DNA from: Photobacterium alginatilyticum
Lineage (GTDB): Bacteria; Pseudomonadota; Gammaproteobacteria; Enterobacterales; Vibrionaceae
Reading direction: 5' to 3'
NCBI RefSeq assembly: GCF_009910675.1
Contig: NZ_RSEJ01000031.1
Span: forward strand, 1-64,000
DNA: 64,000 nucleotides
Shown here piece by piece: positions 36,206 to 43,930 of this stretch. Every line of letters begins with the position of its first letter. The first letter of the stretch is position 1. The notes beneath the pieces are model-generated. The model did not search any database. It had not been told where the DNA came from and saw only the letters and a list, made by a program, of their open reading frames with translations. The position numbers and the translations under genes are program-made.

Positions 36206-38383
36206 TTAGACTACTTTCCATTGTTCGTATTCATGGCGAACACGCATATGCTTGGCGTGCTCAGCCTCGATATCACTTTCCGGTGGTATCAGCGGGTCAG
36301 TCAGTACGCTGTGCCAGTAGGCCCGCTTGTCTTCAAACCGTCGGTACTGGCTGGCAAACTCGCTGCGGGCGATGGCCTTGGCCTCGCTGACTGATTCGAC
36401 GTACTCGGTATTGTCATCCACGGTCACGGGGGTCATTGACCAACCGCGTGCCCCAGCCGCCCAGAGCAGAAAATCATAGGCTCTGGTTTCGGCCTGCTCG
36501 CCATCGAATGACAGACAAAAAATGTTCTTGGTGTGGGCGTAGACCTCCCGGCTTTTGGTTTGGTCCCGGACCGCCTTCGCTTGGTGCTCAAGCCGGATAA
36601 TCCGGGCGGTCAGCTTGTTGACGGCCTGCTCGGGTTTATTGGCTTGTTTTGCTATCGCTTTGGCCTTGATGGTTTGGTCTATTTGCTTTTCAAGCCGCTT
36701 GAGTCGGCGGTTTAGCGGTTTGCGCCACTGCTCCAGCTTGTAGCCGCATTCCTTGATAATGGCGGTGATGTTGTCGGCCTCGAAGCTGGCAAGACAATCC
36801 CATGCCGGAGCACGGCTGCACTGGGCAATGTTGTAACGGTTGCCCTTTATCAGGCCTTGGTCGGCGTTATCGCCCTTGGCGGCATAGCCCACCGCCTTGA
36901 TGATGTAAGAGCCTGCGGCCATCGGCTTGCGGATTCGCTCCAAGTGGGCAAACCCATTGCCCCACAGCTTTTCGAGCCGTTGCGCCCATGCCGGGAACAA
37001 GGGCTCAGGCACTGCCCAGTTAAGCAAAACGTGAACATGGGGATTTGGTTCGCCGTCCTCGTTGGCCGGGCATTCTGCCACCCAGATATAATGAAAATCG
37101 GCGGTGTCCTCCGTGGGGCCGAACTCGCTGGGTTTGCTGTGGCCGGGTACATGTTTCTCCGTCTTGTTGCACTCTTTCAAGCCTGTTTCGGGGTTTGTCT
37201 CGACGGTATGGCTGGCAACCCAACCGCGCTGATACATTTTCTTTGCCCCGTCGAGGAACCGTGAAACTTCGCGGCCGATAGTAGTCTCGGCTTCTTTGGT
37301 GATAGTGAACTCTTGTTCCGGCTTGAGGAATATCGGGGTATATGGCCCGGCAATCTCGCCGCCTTGGTTCATGACCTTGACCATGCCGTCATCCAGAATA
37401 TCGACGGTTGCCGCGGGGTCTGCGGCTTCGGTATCGATATAGCAATAGGGTCCGGCAATGTCTTCGACACTCGGTGCCATGTTGCGCCGGATTTTGACCG
37501 GGGTATTGGTGCCGTCGGTACATTTGAGCTGCGGACGGCCCGACAGCATCGAGCGCGGGCCGCGGGTTTTACTGGCTGGCAGTGGCGGCTTGGGTAAGGT
37601 GCAATACGGGGCGGCATCGCCCTCGACCACACCGCCCATAATCCGGTGACGCTGCTCCTTGGAAAATGTCAGGGTCAGGAAGGTACAGAAACCGCCGTGA
37701 CAGGTAGCAACGTAAGCACCGGATTCAAAAATCTTGCTGACCGCCCGCTTGGTCAGTTTCTCGGTGTAGCGGTCACCTTCCTGCGGAGCCGGCGCACCGC
37801 TGCTCGGGGTCTGGGTGTAGAACTGGAGTTTGCATTGTCCCGACCAATCCCGCTGCATCAGTCGAACCATGTTCGGGGTGATTTTGGGCTCAACGACCTT
37901 GGCCCGGCCTTTGGGCGACAAAACACGGGCGCAATTCTCGCCCCCAGAAAGCGCGTACAGGGTTTCATGATTGTAGGCGGCCTCTGTACTTACCAGTACG
38001 GTATCACCGCGCTGTAGCTTACGCTCCTGTCGCAGAATCTTGTCTAATTGGGCTTGTTGTGGGTGTGTCGGACTTTTGCGCCCTTGGACAAGCCTATTGT
38101 TCCCGGCCCTGCGTGCCGCCGCTTCGCGGAGGTGTTCGGCATTAACTTTCGGCAAAGAGCGTTCGTGCGCTTTTTGCATCTCGGCAAGAAAATCGACCTC
38201 CCGGCCGGAACGCTCAAGCGCCCAAGCGGGTGAAATAGCCTGCGATGAAATGGCCCCTTCGGGTTGCGGGCCACAAAAATGGAATCCTAAAAAACCGCTA
38301 TCATAAGCGGCTTGATTGGTGAGAGTCTGGTCATGGGGCTGGACAGCGCCAGCCACATACAGCAATTCATTAGTTTGGAGCAT
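36206..38383 (-). CDS. HUH rolling-circle replication initiator (PM2 P12/phiX174 A-like)
   Basis: A 725-residue Rep. The metal-binding HUH motif is His449-Val-His451 in NPHVHVLLNW. The catalytic tyrosine region is SYIIKAVGYAAKG, with Tyr493, Lys496 and Tyr500, so two tyrosines are available as in superfamily I Reps. An N-terminal zinc-like region (YVATCHGGFCTFLTLTFS) precedes them, and a coiled coil fills about 570-640. PM2 P12 is 634 residues. It nicks the origin and drives rolling-circle replication. Overlaps the small membrane gene upstream. Confidence 0.85.
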   Translation of the reverse strand: MLQTNELLYVAGAVQPHDQTLTNQAAYDSGFLGFHFCGPQPEGAISSQAISPAWALERSGREVDFLAEMQKAHERSLPKVNAEHLREAAARRAGNNRLVQGRKSPTHPQQAQLDKILRQERKLQRGDTVLVSTEAAYNHETLYALSGGENCARVLSPKGRAKVVEPKITPNMVRLMQRDWSGQCKLQFYTQTPSSGAPAPQEGDRYTEKLTKRAVSKIFESGAYVATCHGGFCTFLTLTFSKEQRHRIMGGVVEGDAAPYCTLPKPPLPASKTRGPRSMLSGRPQLKCTDGTNTPVKIRRNMAPSVEDIAGPYCYIDTEAADPAATVDILDDGMVKVMNQGGEIAGPYTPIFLKPEQEFTITKEAETTIGREVSRFLDGAKKMYQRGWVASHTVETNPETGLKECNKTEKHVPGHSKPSEFGPTEDTADFHYIWVAECPANEDGEPNPHVHVLLNWAVPEPLFPAWAQRLEKLWGNGFAHLERIRKPMAAGSYIIKAVGYAAKGDNADQGLIKGNRYNIAQCSRAPAWDCLASFEADNITAIIKECGYKLEQWRKPLNRRLKRLEKQIDQTIKAKAIAKQANKPEQAVNKLTARIIRLEHQAKAVRDQTKSREVYAHTKNIFCLSFDGEQAETRAYDFLLWAAGARGWSMTPVTVDDNTEYVESVSEAKAIARSEFASQYRRFEDKRAYWHSVLTDPLIPPESDIEAEHAKHMRVRHEYEQWKVV

Positions 38384-38558
38384 GAATCGCCCCCATAATC
38401 CAACTCATCACACCGACAACGGCCCATGCATAAAAAATCGCATCCCCGAATTCATAAGGTGCAATTTCCTTGGGTTTTTCATTTCGTCCGCCTAACCAAC
38501 CAAAAAAGCAGGCTATAAACCAACCGAAGGCGAACCAGCCAAAACCGAAAGACTCCAT
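38370..38558 (-). CDS. Small two-helix membrane protein upstream of Rep (62 aa)
   Basis: MESFGFGWFAFGWFIACFFG, a polar loop NEKPKEIAPYEFGD, and a second helix FYAWAVVGVMSWIMGA. Coupled to the Rep start (14-base overlap) and to the gene before it. Unknown role. Confidence 0.6.
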   Translation of the reverse strand: MESFGFGWFAFGWFIACFFGWLGGRNEKPKEIAPYEFGDAIFYAWAVVGVMSWIMGAIHAPN

Positions 38559-39058
38559 TACAGGCCCCCCATCACGTTAACTGCCTGACGGAAGGCGGCA
38601 AAGATACGGCGAAACTCAGCGGCATCATTGAGGAAGAAAGCCGCACCTTCACGGTCTCCCTCTAGGCGACGATATTTAGCCAGTGATAGCGACTCTTTCC
38701 ACTCATCAAGAGCATGTTTTGACATGAAGTCAGCCGTTACTGCCTTGTCTAGCGGAATGGTTACCTCATGTAGCGGCATAGCAGAAACCGCCGCCCCCGA
38801 AGGGGCTTTGGTCACTTGCTTTGGGATTCTTTGAATTGAATCATTAATCTGTTGAACGGGAACAAGGCACTTATTCCAGAATTGAACCGGGATACCGTCT
38901 GCAATAAACGCCCTTGCGGAATTTGGTGTTAGTTCCAAGGCTTCTTTTTCTATATCAGGCGGCAATGGGCTTTCGTCCTTTGGAACTGCGAAGATGACCT
39001 GAAGGTTTTCTCCGTCTGTCAGCAGGAGGTATTTAGTGTTGAAGTCTGCAAACATCAT
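38558..39058 (-). CDS. Early-region protein of unknown function (166 aa)
   Basis: A soluble protein: FADFNTKYLLLTDGENLQVI at the start, ELTPNSARAFIADGIPVQFW in the middle and an amphipathic C-terminal third (RREGDREGAAFF-like charged helix). Its start overlaps the stop of the 67-residue gene before it (two adjacent ATGs are possible). No family recognised. Confidence 0.55.
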   Translation of the reverse strand: MMFADFNTKYLLLTDGENLQVIFAVPKDESPLPPDIEKEALELTPNSARAFIADGIPVQFWNKCLVPVQQINDSIQRIPKQVTKAPSGAAVSAMPLHEVTIPLDKAVTADFMSKHALDEWKESLSLAKYRRLEGDREGAAFFLNDAAEFRRIFAAFRQAVNVMGGL

Positions 39059-39258
39059 AGCTCCACCTCCAACGCAACGATTAGTAGTTCTGGCTTTTTG
39101 CCTTTAGCTTCCAGTTGCTTCGTTATTTTTTCGGCAGCGGATGAATTAAAGAACAGCTTTCCACCTCTGAGGCTCCAAGCGGTTAACACACGCTCGTCTT
39201 TGCCAAAGGCATAGAAAAATCTGTCACCTATACGGATAACTTGGGCCTGAGCTTTCAT
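39055..39258 (-). CDS. Early-region small protein (67 aa)
   Basis: MKAQAQVIRIGDRFFYAFGK begins a likely beta-sheet protein with a short helix EKITKQLEAKGK. Overlaps both neighbours by four bases. Function unknown. Confidence 0.55.
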   Translation of the reverse strand: MKAQAQVIRIGDRFFYAFGKDERVLTAWSLRGGKLFFNSSAAEKITKQLEAKGKKPELLIVALEVEL

Positions 39259-39542
39259 AGCGCACCCCCTTCGACACCGTGAAACTTCTCTAGGGCCGCC
39301 GTGAGCTTTTCCGACTGCTCGAAGTCAGGTTTTCTTTTATTGATAGCTACCTTATTTGCGGAACCAATTGCCTTAAATAACCGCGTCAGCATAAGTTCCG
39401 GCATTGCCTCGGCATACGCAAAGTTGATTCCTAGAAACAGCGCTGTATGCGCAGACGAAGCTCGATCATTGCTGGCTGCGCGTTCAGCGCGATATGCGTA
39501 CTTAAATAGCCCTTTTTGTGAAACTAAGTCTGAATATTTCAT
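39255..39542 (-). CDS. Early-region small protein (95 aa)
   Basis: A helical, basic protein: KGLFKYAYRAERAASNDRAS in the first half and MLTRLFKAIGSANKVAINKR in the second. Coupled by overlaps on both sides. No family recognised. Confidence 0.55.
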   Translation of the reverse strand: MKYSDLVSQKGLFKYAYRAERAASNDRASSAHTALFLGINFAYAEAMPELMLTRLFKAIGSANKVAINKRKPDFEQSEKLTAALEKFHGVEGGAL

Positions 39543-39757
39543 TGCGCCCCCCCTAACCCAATGCCCGCGATGTAGTGCTTGTATTCGACCTCTTCGGCCT
39601 GACGCTCCTCGGCGGTCTTAAAATTGAATTTCTCCCTTAGCTGTTCAATGGCAGCGAGGGATTTCTTGAGTAGTTTCGGGTCGGGGTTCGAACAGCCTGC
39701 CATATCCGGACAGGGTCGATGTATCGGACTGGTGACAATATGTTGCTGATTTTCCAT
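39539..39757 (-). CDS. First gene of the long minus-strand operon (72 aa)
   Basis: Starts MENQQHIVTS with GGGAGATAAG before it. HRPCPDMAGCSNPDPKLLKK has two cysteines, followed by a charged helix (KFNFKTAEERQAEEVEYKH). It heads the early genes and sits opposite the plus-strand regulator at 39903. Unknown function. Confidence 0.55.
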   Translation of the reverse strand: MENQQHIVTSPIHRPCPDMAGCSNPDPKLLKKSLAAIEQLREKFNFKTAEERQAEEVEYKHYIAGIGLGGAQ

Positions 39758-39902
39758 AATCTTATCTCCCAATAAGCAAGTGTTTGCATGTGCACTATTA
39801 GGATTAGTCAACTTAAAGGAAGCGTCAACCTCACGGAAACTATAGATATGACCAAAATGATCGCCTAGAATTTAACAATCATTGGGATATTTTGGATTCA
39901 GA

Positions 39903-40163
39903 ATGACTTATACAAATGAACTATTAGACTTAGTTAAGGATAAGTATTCCCTAGCTTCTGACTATAAACTTGCTCAAAAGCTGGGTGTAAGTCGTTCTCG
40001 TTTAAGCAAATGGCGTAACGAAATAAACTCAATGGAATGGGAAATTGCTTTTCAAATCGCCGACCTATTAGAAATCGACGACCAAAATGTTGTTTACGGT
40101 TTATTGGAAGATAAATACGAAAACCCTCGCCTAGTCAATGCCTTAACTGCACATCTTTCCTAA
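39903..40163 (+). CDS. HTH regulator of the tailless-virus element
   Basis: 86 residues starting MTYTNELLDLV. DYKLAQKLGVSRSRLSKWRN is a Cro/CI-type helix-turn-helix, and EWEIAFQIADLLEIDDQNVV follows as in small phage repressors. It is divergent from the long minus-strand operon (145 bp apart), the expected place for a lysogeny switch. Its stop lies 19 bp before the right attachment site. Confidence 0.78.
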   Translation: MTYTNELLDLVKDKYSLASDYKLAQKLGVSRSRLSKWRNEINSMEWEIAFQIADLLEIDDQNVVYGLLEDKYENPRLVNALTAHLS

Positions 40164-40181
40164 AACAAGGCTTTCGACGAA

Positions 40182-40209
40182 TTTTACCCTACTATACATA
40201 ATGCGCACT
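40182..40209. promoter_or_regulatory. Xer attachment site at the junction of the two prophages
   Basis: XerD-side arm TTTTACCCTAC (7 of 11 matches to the dif arm), centre TATACA identical to dif, XerC arm TAATGCGCACT. Following the arm is CATATAT, as at the right end (50919-50925) but not at dif. It fits an attR: the degenerate XerD arm and centre come from the tailless virus, the XerC arm and flank from the resident array. Confidence 0.82.
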
Positions 40210-40552
40210 CATATATATTCCCAAGTACAGATGTCACTACCAAGCCAGACGCCAAAAAAGCCATGCTAAACGCCTGAATTCCTTGGCTATTGAGCTTTTT
40301 TGCAATATCCGCCCACAACTGCTTCAGCTTCGGATTGTCGTTGCGGTCACTGTGACAGCCCAGCAAAGCTTCCCTCGGGTCGATGTTTGCATGTTCCGCC
40401 ATAAAAACAGCTTCACTATCAGAGATATAGCGTTTGCCTTTGCGCATTTCAGAGATTCTCTGCTGCGGAATATTCAAATCATGGGCAATCTGCTTGTCTT
40501 GTACGTAGTTCATGGCCTTTTTATAGCTATCTAACAGGTAATTTGCGTACAT
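40184..40552 (-). CDS. DUF3693-type phage repressor of the inovirus
   Basis: 122 residues. YANYLLDSYKKAMNYVQDKQ, then IAHDLNIPQQRISEMRKGKR is the helix-turn-helix, and DPREALLGCHSDRNDNPKLK is the usual DUF3693 continuation, found in Vibrio filamentous phages. A hydrophobic stretch (AFSMAFLASGLVVTSVLG) follows. AGGAGG precedes the start. The last eight residues are encoded by the Xer site, so the C-terminus depends on what lies next to it. Palindromic operators lie just upstream. Confidence 0.82.
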   Translation of the reverse strand: MYANYLLDSYKKAMNYVQDKQIAHDLNIPQQRISEMRKGKRYISDSEAVFMAEHANIDPREALLGCHSDRNDNPKLKQLWADIAKKLNSQGIQAFSMAFLASGLVVTSVLGNIYECALCIVG

Positions 40553-40589
40553 AAAAAAATCCTCCTAGCGTATATCATAGCGCTTTAAT

Positions 40590-40627
40590 CACGAAATTTC
40601 GTGTATTGCACACACGATGAATCGTGT
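40590..40627. promoter_or_regulatory. Palindromic operators between repressor and exonuclease genes
   Basis: CACGAAATTTCGTG at 40590-40603 (perfect) and ACACGATGAATCGTGT at 40612-40627 (7-bp arms, 2-base centre) share the half-site CACGA/TCGTG. They lie between the divergent repressor and the phage early genes and are the likely binding sites of the DUF3693 repressor. A TATGAT -10 for the repressor is at 40574-40579 on the minus strand. Confidence 0.6.
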
Positions 40628-40665
40628 TTATATTCGATTTCAATCTCTTACAGGTATTGGATTGA

Positions 40666-41256
40666 ATGCATATGAACGGCAAATCACCTGCTCAACTGGC
40701 AAAACAATGGCTTGATTCGAACTGCTTGATTTTGGATACCGAAACCACTGGCCTTTACTCTGAGGCGGAAATCTGTGAGTTCTCAGTTATTGATGCGCAA
40801 GGCACTGTATTGCTGGATACGCTGGTTAAGCCAACTCGTCCGATTCCTGCCGATGCTACAGCAATTCACGGCATCACTAACGAAATGGTCGCTGATGCAC
40901 CATCTTGGTTTGAGATTTATCAAGATGTTGTGACGTTGTTGGCTGGTCGTTGTGTGGTTATCTATAACGCGGCTTATGACACTCGATTGATTTCTCAATC
41001 TACATATCGTGCTGGCTACAAGCTTAATGACGTTATCACTGACCTTGATGCAATTGATGATAGTGCTGAATGCGCCATGCTCGCCTATGCCGAATTTTAC
41101 GGTGACTGGGATGAATACCATGAAAACTATCGCTGGCAGCGTTTGACCAATGCAGCAGTCCAACAAAGTGTTGTTGTTGATGGTAAGGCTCACCGTGCAT
41201 TAGCTGACTGCCGTATGACGTTAGGTGTTCTACGGGCAATGGCTAAGGAAGTCTAA
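40666..41256 (+). CDS. DnaQ-like 3'-5' exonuclease of the inovirus
   Basis: 196 residues of the DEDD exonuclease superfamily. ExoI is LILDTETTGLYSEAEICEFS (Asp and Glu), ExoII VIYNAAYDTRLI (Asp), and ExoIII HRALADCRMTLGVL (His and Asp), so the DEDDh set is complete. It is the first gene after the operators. Such an enzyme could shape phage DNA ends or act on host or rival DNA; this is inference. An alternative ATG lies 6 bases in. Confidence 0.88.
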   Translation: MHMNGKSPAQLAKQWLDSNCLILDTETTGLYSEAEICEFSVIDAQGTVLLDTLVKPTRPIPADATAIHGITNEMVADAPSWFEIYQDVVTLLAGRCVVIYNAAYDTRLISQSTYRAGYKLNDVITDLDAIDDSAECAMLAYAEFYGDWDEYHENYRWQRLTNAAVQQSVVVDGKAHRALADCRMTLGVLRAMAKEV

Positions 41257-41258
41257 CC

Positions 41259-41468
41259 ATGTCTGAGCAGCTCTATTACGAAATCAACGACGACGGTACG
41301 GGGTTCGCTTTTATCAGCGGCGAACCTGAGTATTTCCGCTCGTTGGCAGAGCTGCATCAGATTGGTGCTGAATTTTACCCGTCCGGTTATGAGCTTCATC
41401 AAGTGACATCGGACAACTGGCAATTACTTTATGACGAGGGGGTTTTTGATAATGAAATCATTAATTGA
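41259..41468 (+). CDS. Small inovirus protein (69 aa)
   Basis: An acidic protein, SEQLYYEINDDGTGFAFISG at the start, likely beta-rich. AAGGAAG precedes the ATG, 3 bases after the exonuclease stop; the end overlaps the Rep start. No family recognised. Confidence 0.6.
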   Translation: MSEQLYYEINDDGTGFAFISGEPEYFRSLAELHQIGAEFYPSGYELHQVTSDNWQLLYDEGVFDNEIIN

Positions 41469-42900
41469 TTACCTCTCGTTTACGTGGTGTCCGGCTGAGC
41501 TTGGTCAGATTATTGAGCTGGCAAGAATGGGCGCATCACTAAAGCGTCTGCATAACTCGCTTGAATGTTCAGATGATGATTTTGGTGTTATGGCTGAGTC
41601 AACCAACAACAAGTCATACCCTGTTCATATTGTTGAGTTGACCTCCTCTGATATTGCGGTTGAGGGTGTCTATAAACCGTTTAGTTTCCAGTCCGGTGAG
41701 GTCGATGTGATGACCTGCGGATATAGCCATCAGAATTTCGATGTATCGAAAGAGTTACGCTGTCACCTGTCAGAATCCGAATTTGTTGTGGGTGAAGACT
41801 CTCGCAAGTTTCATGAGGTCAAGCGAGATCTGCTCGACCATTTTGGCCTGAATACGGTTGATGCTTTGTGTCACGGTGAGGTTGACCGCTTTGTCAATCG
41901 TCTCAATTTTGGCCTTGGTCTAAACGAGAATGAATGGACTTACTCGCTGCGTCCCGGTGGCTTTTCCGGTTATCCACATTCGGCCAATATTCTCGTTAAC
42001 GGTCAGCAAGCTGGTTTGTGTGCTTGGGGGGCCAAGAATCACGGCTGCTATGTGTCTTTCTCCGGAGCTGGCTGTGTGGCGTTAGATATGCTGGCCATGC
42101 AGGAAGCTATACAGTCCCTGCCCGGCGCTAAAATCACTCGTCTTGATATTGCCTACGATGATTTGGCTGGCAAGAAAAACATCGATACGGCCCGAGAGTT
42201 AGCCGAGGAAGGCCAGTTTATTACCCGTGGGCGCCCTTGTTCTTACTCCTACATTGAATCGGGTCATATGGCCAAGGTTTGTGACTATGTAAAAGAGTCT
42301 GGCAACACGGAGTCTCTCAAGAAGCGCTATGGCATGATTCCAAGCTTGGGACGCTCGTTCTATGTCGGAAGTCGTGACGCCGGAAAAATGTTGCGGGTAT
42401 ATGAAAAAGGCAAGCAGCTTAAGTCAGAGCAGTATCCTGACTGGGTTCGCTGGGAGCTGGAATTGCGCTCTAAGGACAGGGTTATCCCGTTTGACGCCCT
42501 GACCAGTCCAGATAAGTACATCGCGGGTGCATACCCTGCCCTTGCTCATATCTGCGAGGATGAACAATGCACGATTGCTACACACAAGCGTACCTATTTG
42601 ACCAGTGTCGAGAACGCTGTCAAGAACGGCTCTACCCAGTGTGGCAAGCTGGTTAACTATATGCGCCACTGTCTTGGCCTGACAGCTGAACAAGTGGTTC
42701 ATCAGCTGACTAATCATCTTGAATTTCACGAGATACCGGACAGGCTGAACACACCGATATATCAAGATTCTGCCGAGTCCGAGGAAATAAAGACTTCTGA
42801 AATGATGGTTCTGCATCGTAACGGCCATCAGGAAAATATATTCAACCGCCTGGCACTGGCGGACTTTCATAACAAAGAGGAAATAACATGTCTGGTTTAA
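41452..42900 (+). CDS. Inovirus replication initiation protein (Rep_trans family)
   Basis: 482 residues from MKSLIDYLSF, set by GAGGGGG at the right distance. GAKITRLDIAYDDLAGKKN is the RLDxxxDD core of phage replication initiation factors of the Rep_trans/RstA type. VRWELELRSKDRVIPFDAL is the usual downstream helix. It nicks the replicative form to start rolling-circle replication. It overlaps the ssDNA-binding gene by 13 bases. Confidence 0.9.
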   Translation: MKSLIDYLSFTWCPAELGQIIELARMGASLKRLHNSLECSDDDFGVMAESTNNKSYPVHIVELTSSDIAVEGVYKPFSFQSGEVDVMTCGYSHQNFDVSKELRCHLSESEFVVGEDSRKFHEVKRDLLDHFGLNTVDALCHGEVDRFVNRLNFGLGLNENEWTYSLRPGGFSGYPHSANILVNGQQAGLCAWGAKNHGCYVSFSGAGCVALDMLAMQEAIQSLPGAKITRLDIAYDDLAGKKNIDTARELAEEGQFITRGRPCSYSYIESGHMAKVCDYVKESGNTESLKKRYGMIPSLGRSFYVGSRDAGKMLRVYEKGKQLKSEQYPDWVRWELELRSKDRVIPFDALTSPDKYIAGAYPALAHICEDEQCTIATHKRTYLTSVENAVKNGSTQCGKLVNYMRHCLGLTAEQVVHQLTNHLEFHEIPDRLNTPIYQDSAESEEIKTSEMMVLHRNGHQENIFNRLALADFHNKEEITCLV

Positions 42901-43190
42901 CTGTATTAGCTTCAGCGGTAACAAAAGGGTCAGGAATTTCCAAGAAGACGGGAACGCCCAAGCCATATTCATTTGCTCAGGTACATTATCTGGTTCCTGC
43001 CAAAAGTTTTGTCAATGATGACAACAATATCCAGAAACTGGGCATGGAAGAGAAAACTATCTCGATGAAAGATGATGGCGCCCTATTCGCTCAGTTCTCG
43101 GATATTCAGTTTCCATGTAACCTCAAGTTAATATTGGACGCTGACCCTGAAAACCCTTCACGAAATATAGTCGTCGACTTTCAGGCTTAA
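42888..43190 (+). CDS. Inovirus ssDNA-binding protein
   Basis: 100 residues, beta-rich and soluble, directly after Rep: SGISKKTGTPKPYSFAQVHY, then a strand-rich end KLILDADPENPSRNIVVDF. This is the place and size of the pV/RstB-like single-strand binding protein that coats progeny DNA before assembly. Assignment rests on position and fold pattern. Confidence 0.75.
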   Translation: MSGLTVLASAVTKGSGISKKTGTPKPYSFAQVHYLVPAKSFVNDDNNIQKLGMEEKTISMKDDGALFAQFSDIQFPCNLKLILDADPENPSRNIVVDFQA

Positions 43191-43191
43191 T

Positions 43192-43299
43192 ATGACCAAT
43201 AACTTTGAGGTTAATTATTATATTATCCAGTCCGAACATGGGAAATCACTTCCAATTTGGATTTGGGATAAATACATACTGCCTAATGTGAAGGGCTAA
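43192..43299 (+). CDS. Tiny inovirus protein (35 aa)
   Basis: MTNNFEVNYYIIQSEHGKSL followed by PIWIWDKYILPNVKG. It begins 2 bases after the previous stop. No membrane helix; function unknown. Real by spacing, but short. Confidence 0.5.
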   Translation: MTNNFEVNYYIIQSEHGKSLPIWIWDKYILPNVKG

Positions 43300-43320
43300 T
43301 TTAAAAATCACGGAATCCCG

Positions 43321-43518
43321 ATGCGTTGCTTATCTGAAGGCCAAATAACCGATACCCCAGTACAGGAATGTGCCGGATATATATTGTTTCAGCCTGATGA
43401 TGTTGCCATGTATCAAAACTTCGATAAAGACTTATTTAGCGAAGTTACTGGACTTCTCCTGCTCTCGTTCTTTGTGGGTCATGCCGCAGGTCGTTTAGTT
43501 CGCTGGCTGGGGAAATAA
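43321..43518 (+). CDS. Small inovirus membrane protein (65 aa)
   Basis: An N-terminal soluble part with two cysteines (MRCLSEGQITDTPVQECAGY) and a C-terminal helix LFSEVTGLLLLSFFVGHAAG ending RLVRWLGK. Placed just before the major coat gene, where Vibrio filamentous phages have a small membrane protein. Could be a minor coat or coat chaperone. Confidence 0.65.
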   Translation: MRCLSEGQITDTPVQECAGYILFQPDDVAMYQNFDKDLFSEVTGLLLLSFFVGHAAGRLVRWLGK

Positions 43519-43542
43519 TCACTCTTAATAAGGAAATGAGTT

Positions 43543-43791
43543 ATGAAAACTGCACTAATGAACATCCAACAGAATGCCACTCGCAAAGTTGTCAAATATG
43601 CGCCTCGTGTCAGCGCTGCTGTGGCTACCTCCTTCTATGCCTTCGCAGCAAACGCGGCCGACTACACAGAGCAACTGAATGCGGCGGGAGTTGAAGCTCA
43701 GACCAACCAGAGCACAGTGGTTTCACTGGTTGTCGGTATTGCTGTTATCGGCTTCGGGGCAACAATGTTCCTGAAATGGCTGAATAAATAA
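43543..43791 (+). CDS. Major coat protein (pVIII-like)
   Basis: 82 residues. A signal peptide ends at FAANAA (cleavage near residue 38), leaving a ~44-residue mature coat: acidic amphipathic start DYTEQLNAAGVEAQTN, a membrane helix VVSLVVGIAVIGFGATMFL, and a basic end KWLNK that contacts DNA. This is the classic pVIII layout. It is followed by a tiny gene and a strong terminator, as in Ff phages. Confidence 0.94.
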   Translation: MKTALMNIQQNATRKVVKYAPRVSAAVATSFYAFAANAADYTEQLNAAGVEAQTNQSTVVSLVVGIAVIGFGATMFLKWLNK

Positions 43792-43880
43792 TGTCTAGTG
43801 TATCTCCTGAAATATTATTCGGGATTGCACATTCCATGGCCCTTATTTACGGCTTTGTTTCAGGGGTGCAAACCCACTAA
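43791..43880 (+). CDS. Tiny hydrophobic protein after the coat gene (29 aa)
   Basis: MSSVSPEILFGIAHSMALIY followed by GFVSGVQTH. Its start overlaps the coat stop (TAATG). Size and hydrophobicity match the pVII/pIX minor coat proteins, which cap the end of the filament that leaves the cell first. Confidence 0.6.
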   Translation: MSSVSPEILFGIAHSMALIYGFVSGVQTH

Positions 43881-43885
43881 TTACC

Positions 43886-43908
43886 AAGGGGCTTCGGCCC
43901 CTTTTTTT
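43886..43908 (+). terminator. Terminator between coat and pIII genes
   Basis: AAGGGGC, TTCG tetraloop region, GCCCCTT and seven T. The strong terminator after the coat gene is a standard inovirus feature that allows high coat expression. Confidence 0.92.
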
Positions 43909-43930
43909 ATGGCTGACTAAGGGATTAGTT

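Larger units (their letters stand above)
26418..40198. mobile_element. Prophage of a corticovirus-like tailless (double-jelly-roll) virus, integrated at dif
   Basis: About 13.8 kb of visibly GC-richer DNA between dif and a second Xer site. Nearly all genes are on the minus strand in one overlapping series. It encodes an HUH rolling-circle Rep, a small packaging ATPase, a candidate double-jelly-roll capsid protein, a string of tiny membrane proteins, spike candidates and a lysis cassette; there is no terminase, portal, tail or integrase. This set fits PM2-like corticoviruses, whose circular genome suits Xer recombination. Taxon assignment rests on gene content and motifs, not on a search. Confidence 0.82.

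Noticed and set aside
27315-37597. Long plus-strand frames opposite the tailless-virus genes
   Set aside because: They are antisense shadows caused by the high GC of the element; the minus-strand frames have coupled starts, ribosome sites and recognisable motifs.
40666-41256. The early inovirus gene as an integrase or recombinase
   Set aside because: Its motifs are those of a DEDDh exonuclease; no tyrosine or serine recombinase motif is seen in either element.
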